A stretch of 46,433 bases of DNA. It comes from CAZKUN01 sp964555935 (GTDB lineage Bacteria; Armatimonadota; Zipacnadia; Zipacnadales; VGFC01). The position numbers and the translations under genes were made by a program. Shown one piece after another: positions 16,883 to 25,408 of the stretch (position 1 is its first letter; each line of letters starts with the position of its first letter). The notes beneath the pieces were generated by a model, which was not told where the DNA came from, did no database searches, and was given only the letters and a program-made list of their open reading frames with translations. Location of the stretch: NCBI GenBank assembly GCA_964555935.1, contig CAZKUN010000045.1, forward strand, positions 1 through 46,433. Direction: 5' to 3'.

Positions 16883-17065
16883 CCCGCCACAGCGTCCGCC
16901 GGTGCGATCTGGCCCGGACCTTCTCCGCCCGAGCATCCAGACCTGCGCCACCGACCGCCATGGCGAGGCACATCAGCGATGCATGCCATTCATTCGTGCA
17001 GGTTACTCGCGCTCGGCCGCGAAATGCCACGGCGCCCCGTCTTACTCGGGCGAGCGCTCTTCCCC

Positions 17066-19273
17066 ATGATACCACTGTTCCTGTCAACTGTCCTGATGGG
17101 TGCCTTCGCGATCGTCGTCCGGTACGGTCAGCGGCGAGGCGGCGACACGACGGCCATCGGCGCGGTCAACTACGTGGTCGCGTCGGTCTGCTTTGTTCCT
17201 CTCCTCGTCATCACGTCGGGACTCGACATCTCCCGCCGGACTTGGCTGATCGGCATCATCGGCGGGATCCTCTACTCGTCTGCATACTTCCTCATCCCGC
17301 CCATGCTCAAGGCCAAGGGCGTCGCCGTCACCACGGCGCTCATGAGGATCAGCGTCATCATCCCGGTCCTGATGTCGCTCGTGCTGTGGCAGGAGACCCC
17401 GACCGGCGTGCAGACCATCGGCGCCATCCTCGCGCTGGTCGCTCTGCCCATGCTGGCGGCGGGGTCAGCAACAGATGGCAACGGGCAAAGCACCAAGTGG
17501 ACCGCCCTCGCTCTGGCGGGCCTTTTCATCCTAACTGGTGCCTGCGCGGCCGTCAACAAGGTCTATCACATTCTCGGCACGCCGGGCGAGAGGCCCGCGT
17601 TCCTGCTGATTCTCTTCGCCGTCGCGGCCATCGAGGCGGGCCTCATCTGGGCGTTCGTATCGCGACGACTGTCGGGCGTGGACCTGCGCGTGGGCGTGTT
17701 TCTGGGACTCGTGAACGCCGGGGCAAACACCGCGATGCTGTCGGCTCTTGACGCGTATAGCGGAGTCGTGGTCTTCCCGGTCACCGCGGCCGGTGGACTC
17801 GTATTTGCCTTCGCTTTCGCCGCCTTCGTCTGGGGTGAGAAGCCCACGCGATGGGGGATGGCCGGCGTCGTGCTCGCGTTGGTCGCGGTGCTACTGGTCA
17901 ACATTTCCGCGTCGAAGGAACAGGCCGTCTACCAGCCGCCTGTTGTGCCCACATCACTCAGCCACTCCTCGCCATTCGGGTCGCCTGACTCACCAGGTGG
18001 CCTCGGCGGACAACAAGGAGATCCCGCCATGACGGACATGACTGACGTTACGAAGCTGTGGGACGTCGAGCGCATCGCATCGGAGGACCTGCGCATCGAG
18101 ACCCTCCGCGAGCGCCAGATCGGCTGGGGCGCCAATCGCATCAGCACCCGCGACATCCGCTACTACTCCCACGACTGGGCGGAGGGCGAGGTCATCATCG
18201 CCGCCCACATCGCCCTTCCCACCGCGGACGCGCCGGTGCCCGCAGTGGTAATGGGCACCGGCGACGCAGACTCCGCCGACACCTTCTGCCGGCAACACGG
18301 CGTCGCGGCCATTGCCATTGACCGGCCGGGCACGGGCGAGAGCACGGGTCCCGAGGATCTCTACAGCAACTGGGTCAACTTCACCGATCCCCGCGACGGC
18401 TGGATGTATCACTACGTCACGTCGGCCATGCGCGCCGTGACGCTGGCGACGGCGTTGCCCGAGGTCGACCCGGCCCGGATCGGCATAACGGGCTACTCGC
18501 GCGGCGGCACGATGGCCTGGATCGCCGGAGGCGTCGACCCGCGCCTGGCCCTCGCCATCCCTATCGCCACCGGCGGCGACATCGTTCTCGCCCTCGACCA
18601 CGGCGGATGGGCCAACTACATCCATCGCGACGAACAGGGCCAAACCCACATCCCAGACGAGTTCTACACATTCGCCAAGTACTACGACCCTATGCTATAC
18701 TGCGGGCGTCAGCATGGTTCCGTGCTGCTCGTCGTCGGCGCGCAGGATGAGTACTTCCCTCTTTACTGCACCAAGACCAGCGCGGAGGCCTCAGGGGACG
18801 ATGACTTCCGCATGTTGATCGTCGCCAACTGGGACCACGGGTACTTCGCCGGCGACAACCCGCATGTCGACGCGTTCGACAACCGCTCCGAGGCCAAGGC
18901 GAAGGAGTTGCGGGCGGTCACCGCCGCGATCAACTCCCGGCTCAAGACCCAGGGCGACCTACCGGAAGCGCCGCGACTGACTGTCTCCCGAGACGGCGAC
19001 GCGCTACTGTTTTCGGTGGAGGCGACGGGCGTCGAATCCGCGACGGTCCAAGTGTCCGTCGACGGAGCGTACACGCTGACGGAGCTTCCCGCTACGCCCG
19101 ACGGCGATGCCTTCGTCGCGGAGCTAGCCGGCCCCGACAGCGCCGTGCTCGACGGCGCCGCGGCGTATGCGGAGGTATACTACTCCGATGGGCCCGTCCT
19201 GACTTCCATCCCGTGGTTTGGGCCTGCCTTCGAGCAGCGGATGAGGGCGTATCCCGAGCCCGATGAGGACTAG
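17066..19273 (+). CDS. DMT/EamA transporter continuous with alpha/beta hydrolase (acetylxylan-esterase-like)
   Basis: One open frame of 735 codons contains two complete proteins. Residues 1-283 are a ten-helix drug/metabolite transporter (EamA-like), with the first helix PLFLSTVLMGAFAIVV and the last GMAGVVLALVAVLLVNI. A Pro/Ser/Gly-rich link of about 38 residues follows without any stop. From 18029 onward comes a 414-residue alpha/beta hydrolase: DRPGTGESTGPED, nucleophile elbow GYSRGG, acid in GAQDEYF and His in NWDHGYF, then a C-terminal beta domain. It resembles acetylxylan-esterase/dienelactone hydrolases. A good ribosome site precedes 18029, so two proteins may be made. The transporter start at 17066 has no clear ribosome site; earlier in-frame ATGs (17023, 16981) exist. 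The deacetylase gene begins 6 nt after the stop. Confidence 0.8.
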   Translation: MIPLFLSTVLMGAFAIVVRYGQRRGGDTTAIGAVNYVVASVCFVPLLVITSGLDISRRTWLIGIIGGILYSSAYFLIPPMLKAKGVAVTTALMRISVIIPVLMSLVLWQETPTGVQTIGAILALVALPMLAAGSATDGNGQSTKWTALALAGLFILTGACAAVNKVYHILGTPGERPAFLLILFAVAAIEAGLIWAFVSRRLSGVDLRVGVFLGLVNAGANTAMLSALDAYSGVVVFPVTAAGGLVFAFAFAAFVWGEKPTRWGMAGVVLALVAVLLVNISASKEQAVYQPPVVPTSLSHSSPFGSPDSPGGLGGQQGDPAMTDMTDVTKLWDVERIASEDLRIETLRERQIGWGANRISTRDIRYYSHDWAEGEVIIAAHIALPTADAPVPAVVMGTGDADSADTFCRQHGVAAIAIDRPGTGESTGPEDLYSNWVNFTDPRDGWMYHYVTSAMRAVTLATALPEVDPARIGITGYSRGGTMAWIAGGVDPRLALAIPIATGGDIVLALDHGGWANYIHRDEQGQTHIPDEFYTFAKYYDPMLYCGRQHGSVLLVVGAQDEYFPLYCTKTSAEASGDDDFRMLIVANWDHGYFAGDNPHVDAFDNRSEAKAKELRAVTAAINSRLKTQGDLPEAPRLTVSRDGDALLFSVEATGVESATVQVSVDGAYTLTELPATPDGDAFVAELAGPDSAVLDGAAAYAEVYYSDGPVLTSIPWFGPAFEQRMRAYPEPDED
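18015..18031 (+). promoter_or_regulatory. Internal ribosome site and ATG for the hydrolase part
   Basis: AAGGAG (18015-18020) lies 8 nt upstream of an in-frame ATG (18029) that starts exactly where hydrolase similarity begins. This suggests the hydrolase is, or was until recently, translated on its own. Confidence 0.65.
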
Positions 19274-19279
19274 ATTCTA

Positions 19280-20323
19280 ATGACTGGACTGGTCTACGAC
19301 GACGCGTATCTGACTCACGGCGACCCGCACCATCCCGAGAATGGCGGACGGCTCGAGGCCGCCGTCGCGCATCTGAAGAGAATCGGCCTGTGGGATGACC
19401 TGAAGCACATCCCCGCGCACCCCGCGTCGGTTGAGGAGATCGGCTGGATCCACTCCGAGGACTACATCGAGGAAGTCGAGGCCATCAGCCGCGCCGGTGG
19501 CGGAAGCCTCGACGTGGACACCACGGCAACAGCAGAGACCTACGACGTCGCGCTGCTCGCCGCGGGTGGATGCCTCGCTGCGAGCGAGGCCATTTTCACC
19601 GACCAGATCAAGAGCGCGCTGTGTCTCATCCGCCCGCCCGGTCACCACGCCGTGCCCGACCGCGGCATGGGCTTCTGCTTCTTCAACAACATCGCCATCG
19701 CCGCCGAGTGCGCCGTCCGCCGCGCGCACCGCGACCAGGTATCGATCATCGATATCGACGTGCACCACGGCAATGGCACCCAGGACGCGTTCTTCGCCCG
19801 CGAGGACGTGCAGTACATCTCGCTCCACCAGGCGATGCTCTACCCGGGAACGGGCACGGTTGACGAGGTCGGCGTCGACGAGGGAGCGGGCACCAATACG
19901 AACATCGTCCTCCCGCCCGGTGCCGAGGACAAGCACTACTTCCGCGCCTTCGACGAACTTATTCTGCCGCTGATCGGGTCATTCCAAGCCGAAATGATCT
20001 TCGTCTCATGCGGCTTCGATGCCCATTTCGCCGACCCGCTGGCGCGCATGTGCCTGACGAACAATGGCTACTACGAGATGACGCGCATGCTCAAACACCT
20101 CGCGGATGAACTCTGTGAGGGGAAGATCCTCGTCGCCCTCGAGGGTGGGTATGACTACGGCGCGATGGCCAGCGGCACGGAGGCGGTCATCCGCGGGCTG
20201 AGCGATCTGGACCCGCCCGAGCCCGAAGAACTCGACGAGTCGATCCACCCGTCGGTCACCCAGCAAGTCGAGGAGTGGCTGCAAGAGAACATCCAACTCC
20301 ACAAGGAACGCCTGGGAATCTGA
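19280..20323 (+). CDS. Histone deacetylase-family (class II-like) amidohydrolase
   Basis: A 347-residue zinc deacetylase. Seen are RPPGHHAVPDRGMGFCFFNN (paired His, about 118-125), DIDVHHGNGTQD (zinc Asp and His, about 159-170), SCGFDAHFADPL (third zinc ligand Asp) and the transition-state Tyr in LEGGYDYG. All active-site residues of bacterial HDAC-like amidohydrolases and acetylpolyamine hydrolases are present. It should remove an acetyl group from an N-acetylated amine such as a polyamine or acetyl-lysine; the substrate is not deducible. Its ATG is 6 nt after the DMT-hydrolase stop with AGGA inside the preceding gene, so it is co-translated with it. The grouping of transporter, esterase and amide deacetylase suggests handling of an acetylated small molecule (inference). 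A hairpin follows the gene. Confidence 0.92.
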   Translation: MTGLVYDDAYLTHGDPHHPENGGRLEAAVAHLKRIGLWDDLKHIPAHPASVEEIGWIHSEDYIEEVEAISRAGGGSLDVDTTATAETYDVALLAAGGCLAASEAIFTDQIKSALCLIRPPGHHAVPDRGMGFCFFNNIAIAAECAVRRAHRDQVSIIDIDVHHGNGTQDAFFAREDVQYISLHQAMLYPGTGTVDEVGVDEGAGTNTNIVLPPGAEDKHYFRAFDELILPLIGSFQAEMIFVSCGFDAHFADPLARMCLTNNGYYEMTRMLKHLADELCEGKILVALEGGYDYGAMASGTEAVIRGLSDLDPPEPEELDESIHPSVTQQVEEWLQENIQLHKERLGI

Positions 20324-20332
20324 GCCCTTCGC

Positions 20333-20368
20333 GTGGCAACGAGGCTCACGCCTCGTTGCTGCCCTTTT
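20333..20368 (+). repeat. GTGG-headed hairpin, REP-like, possibly a terminator
   Basis: GTGG (20333-20336) is followed by a perfect 9-bp stem (CAACGAGGC, 20337-20345, with GCCTCGTTG, 20350-20358) around the 4-nt loop TCAC. TTTT follows at 20365-20368, so it may terminate the deacetylase transcript. Head and loop size match the hairpin at 44280. Confidence 0.65.
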
Positions 20369-20381
20369 CCCCGCCCAAGCC

Positions 20382-22784
20382 ATGGATGCCCACGCGCTGA
20401 AAGTCCTCGAATTCGATAAGATCCGCGAGCAGCTCGTCTCGTCTTGCGCCTGCAGTTTGGGCAGGCGCCGGGCGAAGGGGATCCGCCCGTCGAAGGATGG
20501 CGAGTGGATCCGCGAGCGGCTCAAGGAGACATCCGAGGCGCGTCACGCGCTGCTCCGACATGGCACGGCGCCCTTTGGCGGGCTCACCGACGTCAGCGAC
20601 CTCCTCCCGAAGGCGAATGCCGGGTCCGTCCTCGGCGGGTTGGAGCTCCGCTCGGTCGCTGACGCCCTCCGCGCGGCGCGCCGCATGAGGGCCTACTTCG
20701 CGGCCACGCCCGACGGCGAGCTTCCGCGGCTGCAGACCCTCGCGGGGATGCTGGCATCAGCCAAGGAGTTCGAAGACAAGGTTGAGGCGACGATCGACGA
20801 GGAGGGCGAGGTCCGCAACGACGCTACGGATGAACTCCGCTCGCTCTGGCGGCGACACGCCGCGCTAAACGAGCGCTTACAGTCATTGATGCAGAGCGTC
20901 CTCACGAAAGAGACGAGCGGCACGCGTCTGCAGGAATCACTCATCGTCATCCGCGGCGGGCGACACTGCATCCCCATCCGCGCCTCGTCTCAGCGCGGAT
21001 TCTCGGGGATCGTGCACGACCGCTCCGACAGCGGCGCGACCGTCTTCATGGAGCCGCTCGACGCGGTTGGGCCGGGCAACGATCTCCGAGACACTGAACT
21101 CGCCATCGAGGAAGAGAAGCACCGCCTGCTTCAGGAGATGACCTTCGCGGTCGCCGGTCTCTCAGGCGACATCACGGGCAACCTCAAGACCCTCGGCGTC
21201 ATCGACTTCATCTTCGCCAAGGCCAACCTCGCCCAGCGCATGGACGCCACCGAGCCCGGCATTGCCGAGCCCGGCACGTTCCACCTCGTTCAGGCCCGGC
21301 ACCCGCTCATTGAGGGCGATGTCGTGCCGACGGATGTCTGGATCGGCAACGACTTCGACACGCTCCTCATCACCGGCCCCAACACGGGCGGCAAGACGGT
21401 CACGTTGCGCACCGTTGGCCTGCTCTGCGCGATGATGGAGTGCGGGCTGCACATCCCCGCTCAGAGCGGGTCTGAGATGGCGGTCTTTGAGGAGGTCTAC
21501 GCCGACATCGGCGACGAGCAGGGGATCGAGCAGAGCCTCTCGACCTTCAGCTCGCACATGACCCAGATCATCCGCGTCCTGCAGAAGCTCGAGGCCTGGA
21601 ACCGACGCGCGCCGGGCACGGTCAACGTGCTGGTGCTCCTCGACGAGGTCGGCGCCGGCACGGATCCGACCGAAGGCTCGTGCCTGGCCCGAGCAATCCT
21701 TGATGAACTTCAGACCCTCGGCGCGCGCACATTGGCGACGACTCACTACAACGAGCTGAAGGCCTTCGCCTACACCACGCCGCGCATGCAGAACGCATCA
21801 GTCGAGTTCGACGTGAAGACGCTGCGCCCGACCTACAAGCTCATGATCGGCGCGCCCGGCTCCAGCAACGCTTTCGACATCGCCCAACGGCTCGGCTTGC
21901 CGAGGGTCATCGGCAAGAAGGCCCGCTCGCTGCTGAACCGCGAGGACGCGGCAGTCGAGGACGTGATCCGGCGCATGGAGCGCACGCGCATGAGGCTTCA
22001 CAGCGAGGCCGATCTCGCCCAGGAAGAGCGCCAGGAGCTCGAAGAGCTGCAGGAGATGTACGAGACAGAGCTGGACGATCTCCAGGCCAAACGACGCGAG
22101 GCGCTGGAAGAGGGTTTCGCGGAGGCGCGCGAGATCGTGGCCAGGGCCGAGGCGCAGGCGGTTGAGATCATCGCCGACTTGCAGCGACAGAAGGGCCAGT
22201 CGAAGGTCACCGAGCGACGCCGCCAGCAGATTGCCGACCTGCGCGACGAGATCGAAGACCGCGCCACGCAGCACCGGGAAGAGGCGCCGCCGCCGGACCT
22301 CATCGTCCCGACCGACGTGCCGGTGGATCCCGAGTTCTCGCCGGACATCGGCGATCAGGTCCACATCGGATCGCTCGGTCGTGACGGCATCATCGTGCGC
22401 GAGATCAACACCAGCCGCGTGTTGGTCGAGGTGGGGTCGCTGAGAATCGACGCGAGCACCGAGGACCTATCCCCGCCCCGCGACCCCATCGCGGACAAGT
22501 ACCGCAACCTGGCGGAGACGCTGCAGATCGAGAAGAGCATCAGCGTTCCTCAGGAGATCCACCTGCGCGGCATGCGCGCCGAGGAGGCGCTGGACGAACT
22601 CGAAAAGTACCTCGATGATGTCAGTCTCGCTGGCCACCTGGGGGTCCGCGTCATCCACGGCAAGGGCACGGGCGCTCTGCGCAAGGTGGTCCACGAGTTC
22701 CTCAAGAACCACCGTAGCGTCACCGGCTTCGCCATCGCCGAACCCCAGGACGGCGGCGACGGAGTGACCATCGTCGAGCTGTGA
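20382..22784 (+). CDS. mutS2: MutS2 endonuclease/ATPase
   Basis: An 800-residue protein of standard MutS2 length. Order: N-terminal lever/clamp region (1-310), ATPase with Walker A GPNTGGKT (about 331-338) and Walker B LLDEVGAGTDPTEG (about 418-431), the switch block ATTHYNELKAFAY, a long coiled coil (about 520-640), a KOW-like segment, and a C-terminal Smr nuclease domain (about 724-800) with HLRGMRAEEAL and HGKGTGALR. The family limits recombination and acts on branched DNA and collided ribosomes. All key residues are intact. No clear ribosome site precedes the ATG at 20382. It stands alone, 58 nt after the deacetylase gene and its hairpin. Confidence 0.96.
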   Translation: MDAHALKVLEFDKIREQLVSSCACSLGRRRAKGIRPSKDGEWIRERLKETSEARHALLRHGTAPFGGLTDVSDLLPKANAGSVLGGLELRSVADALRAARRMRAYFAATPDGELPRLQTLAGMLASAKEFEDKVEATIDEEGEVRNDATDELRSLWRRHAALNERLQSLMQSVLTKETSGTRLQESLIVIRGGRHCIPIRASSQRGFSGIVHDRSDSGATVFMEPLDAVGPGNDLRDTELAIEEEKHRLLQEMTFAVAGLSGDITGNLKTLGVIDFIFAKANLAQRMDATEPGIAEPGTFHLVQARHPLIEGDVVPTDVWIGNDFDTLLITGPNTGGKTVTLRTVGLLCAMMECGLHIPAQSGSEMAVFEEVYADIGDEQGIEQSLSTFSSHMTQIIRVLQKLEAWNRRAPGTVNVLVLLDEVGAGTDPTEGSCLARAILDELQTLGARTLATTHYNELKAFAYTTPRMQNASVEFDVKTLRPTYKLMIGAPGSSNAFDIAQRLGLPRVIGKKARSLLNREDAAVEDVIRRMERTRMRLHSEADLAQEERQELEELQEMYETELDDLQAKRREALEEGFAEAREIVARAEAQAVEIIADLQRQKGQSKVTERRRQQIADLRDEIEDRATQHREEAPPPDLIVPTDVPVDPEFSPDIGDQVHIGSLGRDGIIVREINTSRVLVEVGSLRIDASTEDLSPPRDPIADKYRNLAETLQIEKSISVPQEIHLRGMRAEEALDELEKYLDDVSLAGHLGVRVIHGKGTGALRKVVHEFLKNHRSVTGFAIAEPQDGGDGVTIVEL

Positions 22785-22886
22785 CCTCGCCCCCCGACAA
22801 TAGGCGTTTCAGGCCCGACGCCGTCACCGTGGCCAGCCCAAGTGTTCCGCCCGCACAGGGAACGCCCGAGGGGTATGGCGCGCTTC

Positions 22887-22892
22887 TATAGT
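22887..22892 (+). promoter_or_regulatory. Possible -10 box upstream of the beta-propeller gene
   Basis: TATAGT lies in a locally AT-rich patch within the 192-bp gap between mutS2 and the next gene. No convincing -35 box is visible at the right distance. The rest of the gap shows nothing else. Confidence 0.25.
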
Positions 22893-22976
22893 ACTAGCCG
22901 CGAGAACCGATCGGGCATCTCGGGGAGGACGAGGGCCGACGGGACCCGAACAGCGTGGCGCGGAGGACAACAACGC

Positions 22977-24206
22977 ATGACATTCAGACTGGCATTGACG
23001 ATGATACTTATCGGCGGAGTGGCGGCGGCGGATGATTGGCCGCAGTTCTATGGACCCGGGCGCGACAACCGCTCGGAAGAGACGGGCTTGCTCGAGCAGT
23101 GGCCCGAAGGCGGCCCCGAACTGGCGTGGACCGTAAGCGGCCTGGGTGTGGGCTATGCCATCGTCGCCGTCGCGGACGGGATGATCTACACCACCGGCGA
23201 TGTCGAAGGCGAGATGGTCATCTTCGCGATGGATCCGGCGGGCAACGAACTCTGGCGTCGGGCCAACGGGCCGGCCTATGAGAAGTCGTATCCAGGCAGT
23301 CGCTGCACCCCGACGATTGACGGCGGGAAACTCTTCTGCACGAACGGCCACGGCAACATGATCTGCCTCGACGCGAAGACCGGCGAGGAGCAATGGTCGG
23401 TCAACTTCTTCGAGCGATTCGGCGGTCGCGAGATCACCTGGGGCGTGGCGGAAAGTCCGCTTGTTGTGGGCGACATCGTCATCTGTTGCCCAGGCGGCGA
23501 AGACGTGTTCATGGCGGCGCTCGATCGGGACACGGGCGAGACGCGCTGGACGTGCACGGGCGTTGGCGACAACCACAGCCACACCTCGCCAATGCTGATC
23601 AGATTCGCGGATACTTCCGTGATCGTGCAAATGACGGGAGCCTCCCTGATCGGCGTCGACGCCGACACCGGCAAGCTGCTCTTCAAGCATCCTCACCCCG
23701 CCCGCGTCAATGTGGACACGCCTATCTACGATGATGGCAGCCTCTACATCTTCGGCACGTGGGGGCACGGCGCCACGCGGGTTGATCTCGCGATCGAGGA
23801 TGGAGCGTGGTCGACGACCGAGGCGTGGCACGAGGTCGCGCTCGACAACGAGCACGGCGGCGTGATGCTGATCGACGGGCACCTGTACGGACAGGCAGAC
23901 AACAACCACAAGACCAGGCACATGGTCTGCATGAACGCCGAGACCGGGGAGACCGTCTGGACGATCGATGACCTCGCGGGCAAGCTCTCATCGGCGCTAA
24001 CCTACGTCGAGGGGTTGCTCTACATCGTGACCGACCAAGGCGAAGTCGGCCTCATCCGCCCGATCACGGAGGGTCTCGACGTCATCAGCCGTTTCCAGAT
24101 ACCACCGGGCGGAACGGGCCCGCTCTACGCGTTCCCCGTGGTCTCGAATGGGCGGCTATTCATCCGCCATGGCGAGTACCTGTTCGCATACGATGTCGGG
24201 GCCTGA
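22977..24206 (+). CDS. Exported PQQ-like beta-propeller protein
   Basis: A 409-residue protein with a signal peptide (MTFRLALTMILIGGVAAA-D). The mature start WPQFYGPGRDNRSEE is the hallmark of PQQ-like/outer-membrane-assembly-like propellers that are numerous in Planctomycetes-type genomes. At least five blades can be picked out from repeats of the type (I/C)xxDxxTGExxW, for example LDAKTGEEQWSVNF, LDRDTGETRWTCTG and MNAETGETVWTIDD. No PQQ-binding or dehydrogenase residues are evident, so it is more likely a binding or scaffold protein than an enzyme. The start is supported by GGAGGA 9 nt upstream. It ends 15 nt before the -35 box of the hrcA operon. Confidence 0.87.
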   Translation: MTFRLALTMILIGGVAAADDWPQFYGPGRDNRSEETGLLEQWPEGGPELAWTVSGLGVGYAIVAVADGMIYTTGDVEGEMVIFAMDPAGNELWRRANGPAYEKSYPGSRCTPTIDGGKLFCTNGHGNMICLDAKTGEEQWSVNFFERFGGREITWGVAESPLVVGDIVICCPGGEDVFMAALDRDTGETRWTCTGVGDNHSHTSPMLIRFADTSVIVQMTGASLIGVDADTGKLLFKHPHPARVNVDTPIYDDGSLYIFGTWGHGATRVDLAIEDGAWSTTEAWHEVALDNEHGGVMLIDGHLYGQADNNHKTRHMVCMNAETGETVWTIDDLAGKLSSALTYVEGLLYIVTDQGEVGLIRPITEGLDVISRFQIPPGGTGPLYAFPVVSNGRLFIRHGEYLFAYDVGA

Positions 24207-24221
24207 CGCGTCCTGCTCCGG

Positions 24222-24250
24222 TTGACACTGCGCGGTGAAACTGCTACCTT
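24222..24250 (+). promoter_or_regulatory. Promoter of the hrcA-chaperonin-grpE operon
   Basis: A perfect -35 TTGACA (24222-24227) is followed after 17 nt by TACCTT (24245-24250). The start codon of hrcA is 65 nt further. I looked for the CIRCE repeat (TTAGCACTC-N9-GAGTGCTAA) around it and see none, so how HrcA would act here is unclear. Confidence 0.55.
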
Positions 24251-24314
24251 CGCAGCGACGCTTTACGCAGGGGCGACGTGCCGCACGGAGACTGCGGGCA
24301 AGGGGGGTGAGCAC

Positions 24315-25373
24315 GTGCCAAGACCGAATACAAGCGCGCCGACGAAGCGCCAACAAGGCGTGCTCGCCGCCATCGTGACCGAGTACGTCCGCACCGGCCA
24401 ACCCGTCGGCTCAAGGACCACGCGCGAGCAGCACGGAATCACGGCTAGTTCGGCGACCATCCGCAACGAGATGGTCGCGCTGACCGAACTCGGGCTGATC
24501 AGCCAACCCCACACGTCCGCCGGGCGCGTCCCCACTGATGTAGGGTATCGGTACTTCGTCGAACACCTGATGGATACCGAGCCGCTTGACCTGCGCGAAA
24601 CCGCGTGGATCAAAGGCGAGTTCCGCCGAAACACGGAGCGCGAGCAACAGATCGACGTGCTCCGCGAGGGCGCGCGCCTGTTGTCGTCGTTGATGCAGGC
24701 CCCGGCGGTTGTCATGTCGCCGAGGGCTCCCGAGCAGAAGCTCCAGCACTTCGTCGCCTCGCCCGTGAGTTCGCGAAACGTGCTACTGGTCTACGTGACC
24801 AGTGACGGTGAGGTCGAAAACCGCCTGGTCGAACTACCCGAGGCCGTGACATCGCGGCAACTCGAGCGGATGAGCGAAGTCGTCAACGCCCGCTTCGTCG
24901 GCGCCGAGGTCGGAGCGCTGACGCGGGTTGACGCAGAGGTGCTGCTTCGCGAGATGGGCGACCAAGCCGTGCCACGCGCGGTGGTCGAGGCGATCAGGCG
25001 GGGACTCGAGCACGAGCAACAGCACGACGTCTACATCGACGGCGCGATATACGTCATTCAGGACCCCGAGTTCAGCCGGGCAACAGAGCTTCAGCGCGTC
25101 GTCGAGGCCCTCTACGAGCGGACGCTGATCCGGCGAATGCTTCGGCCGTTGGCCGCTGAATCGACAGTCTGCATCCGGATCGGCGAAGAGCACCCGATGG
25201 CCGCGGCAAGCTGCTTTGGCGTCGTAGCAACGACATACACGGGCGCGGCCGGGGCGCGCGGCGTGGTTGCAGCCGTTGGATCTCGGCGAATGCCATACTG
25301 GCGCGCGGTGCCGGCGGTCACGTGCGTCGCGGAAGAACTGAGCGAGCACCTCGGCCCAAGAGCGGAGAGATAA
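24315..25373 (+). CDS. hrcA: Heat-inducible transcription repressor HrcA
   Basis: A 352-residue HrcA. The N-terminal winged helix (about 1-80) has the family pattern: TKRQQGVLAAIVTEYVRTGQ, then PVGSRT, SSATIRNEMVALTELGLI and QPHTSAGRVPTDVGYRYFVE. The remainder is the GAF-like dimer domain with insertions, including the conserved LVYVTSDGEVENRLVELP. The GTG at 24315 is chosen because AGGGGGG lies 7 nt upstream and the N-terminus then has the usual length. HrcA normally represses groE and dnaK operons by binding CIRCE and is folded by GroEL. Here it heads an operon with an archaeal-like chaperonin and grpE, so it may be regulated by that chaperonin (inference). Confidence 0.93.
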   Translation: MPRPNTSAPTKRQQGVLAAIVTEYVRTGQPVGSRTTREQHGITASSATIRNEMVALTELGLISQPHTSAGRVPTDVGYRYFVEHLMDTEPLDLRETAWIKGEFRRNTEREQQIDVLREGARLLSSLMQAPAVVMSPRAPEQKLQHFVASPVSSRNVLLVYVTSDGEVENRLVELPEAVTSRQLERMSEVVNARFVGAEVGALTRVDAEVLLREMGDQAVPRAVVEAIRRGLEHEQQHDVYIDGAIYVIQDPEFSRATELQRVVEALYERTLIRRMLRPLAAESTVCIRIGEEHPMAAASCFGVVATTYTGAAGARGVVAAVGSRRMPYWRAVPAVTCVAEELSEHLGPRAER

Positions 25374-25408
25374 GGCCCTGACCCCATTGCGGCCGGACCG
25401 GTGACACC

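Noticed and set aside
16331..17065. Upstream extension of the DMT transporter frame
   Set aside because: The frame is open to 16331, but this part is antisense to the Gfo/Idh/MocA gene and has no membrane-protein or domain character.
24200..24320. CIRCE operator before hrcA
   Set aside because: No TTAGCACTC/GAGTGCTAA arms are present even with several mismatches.
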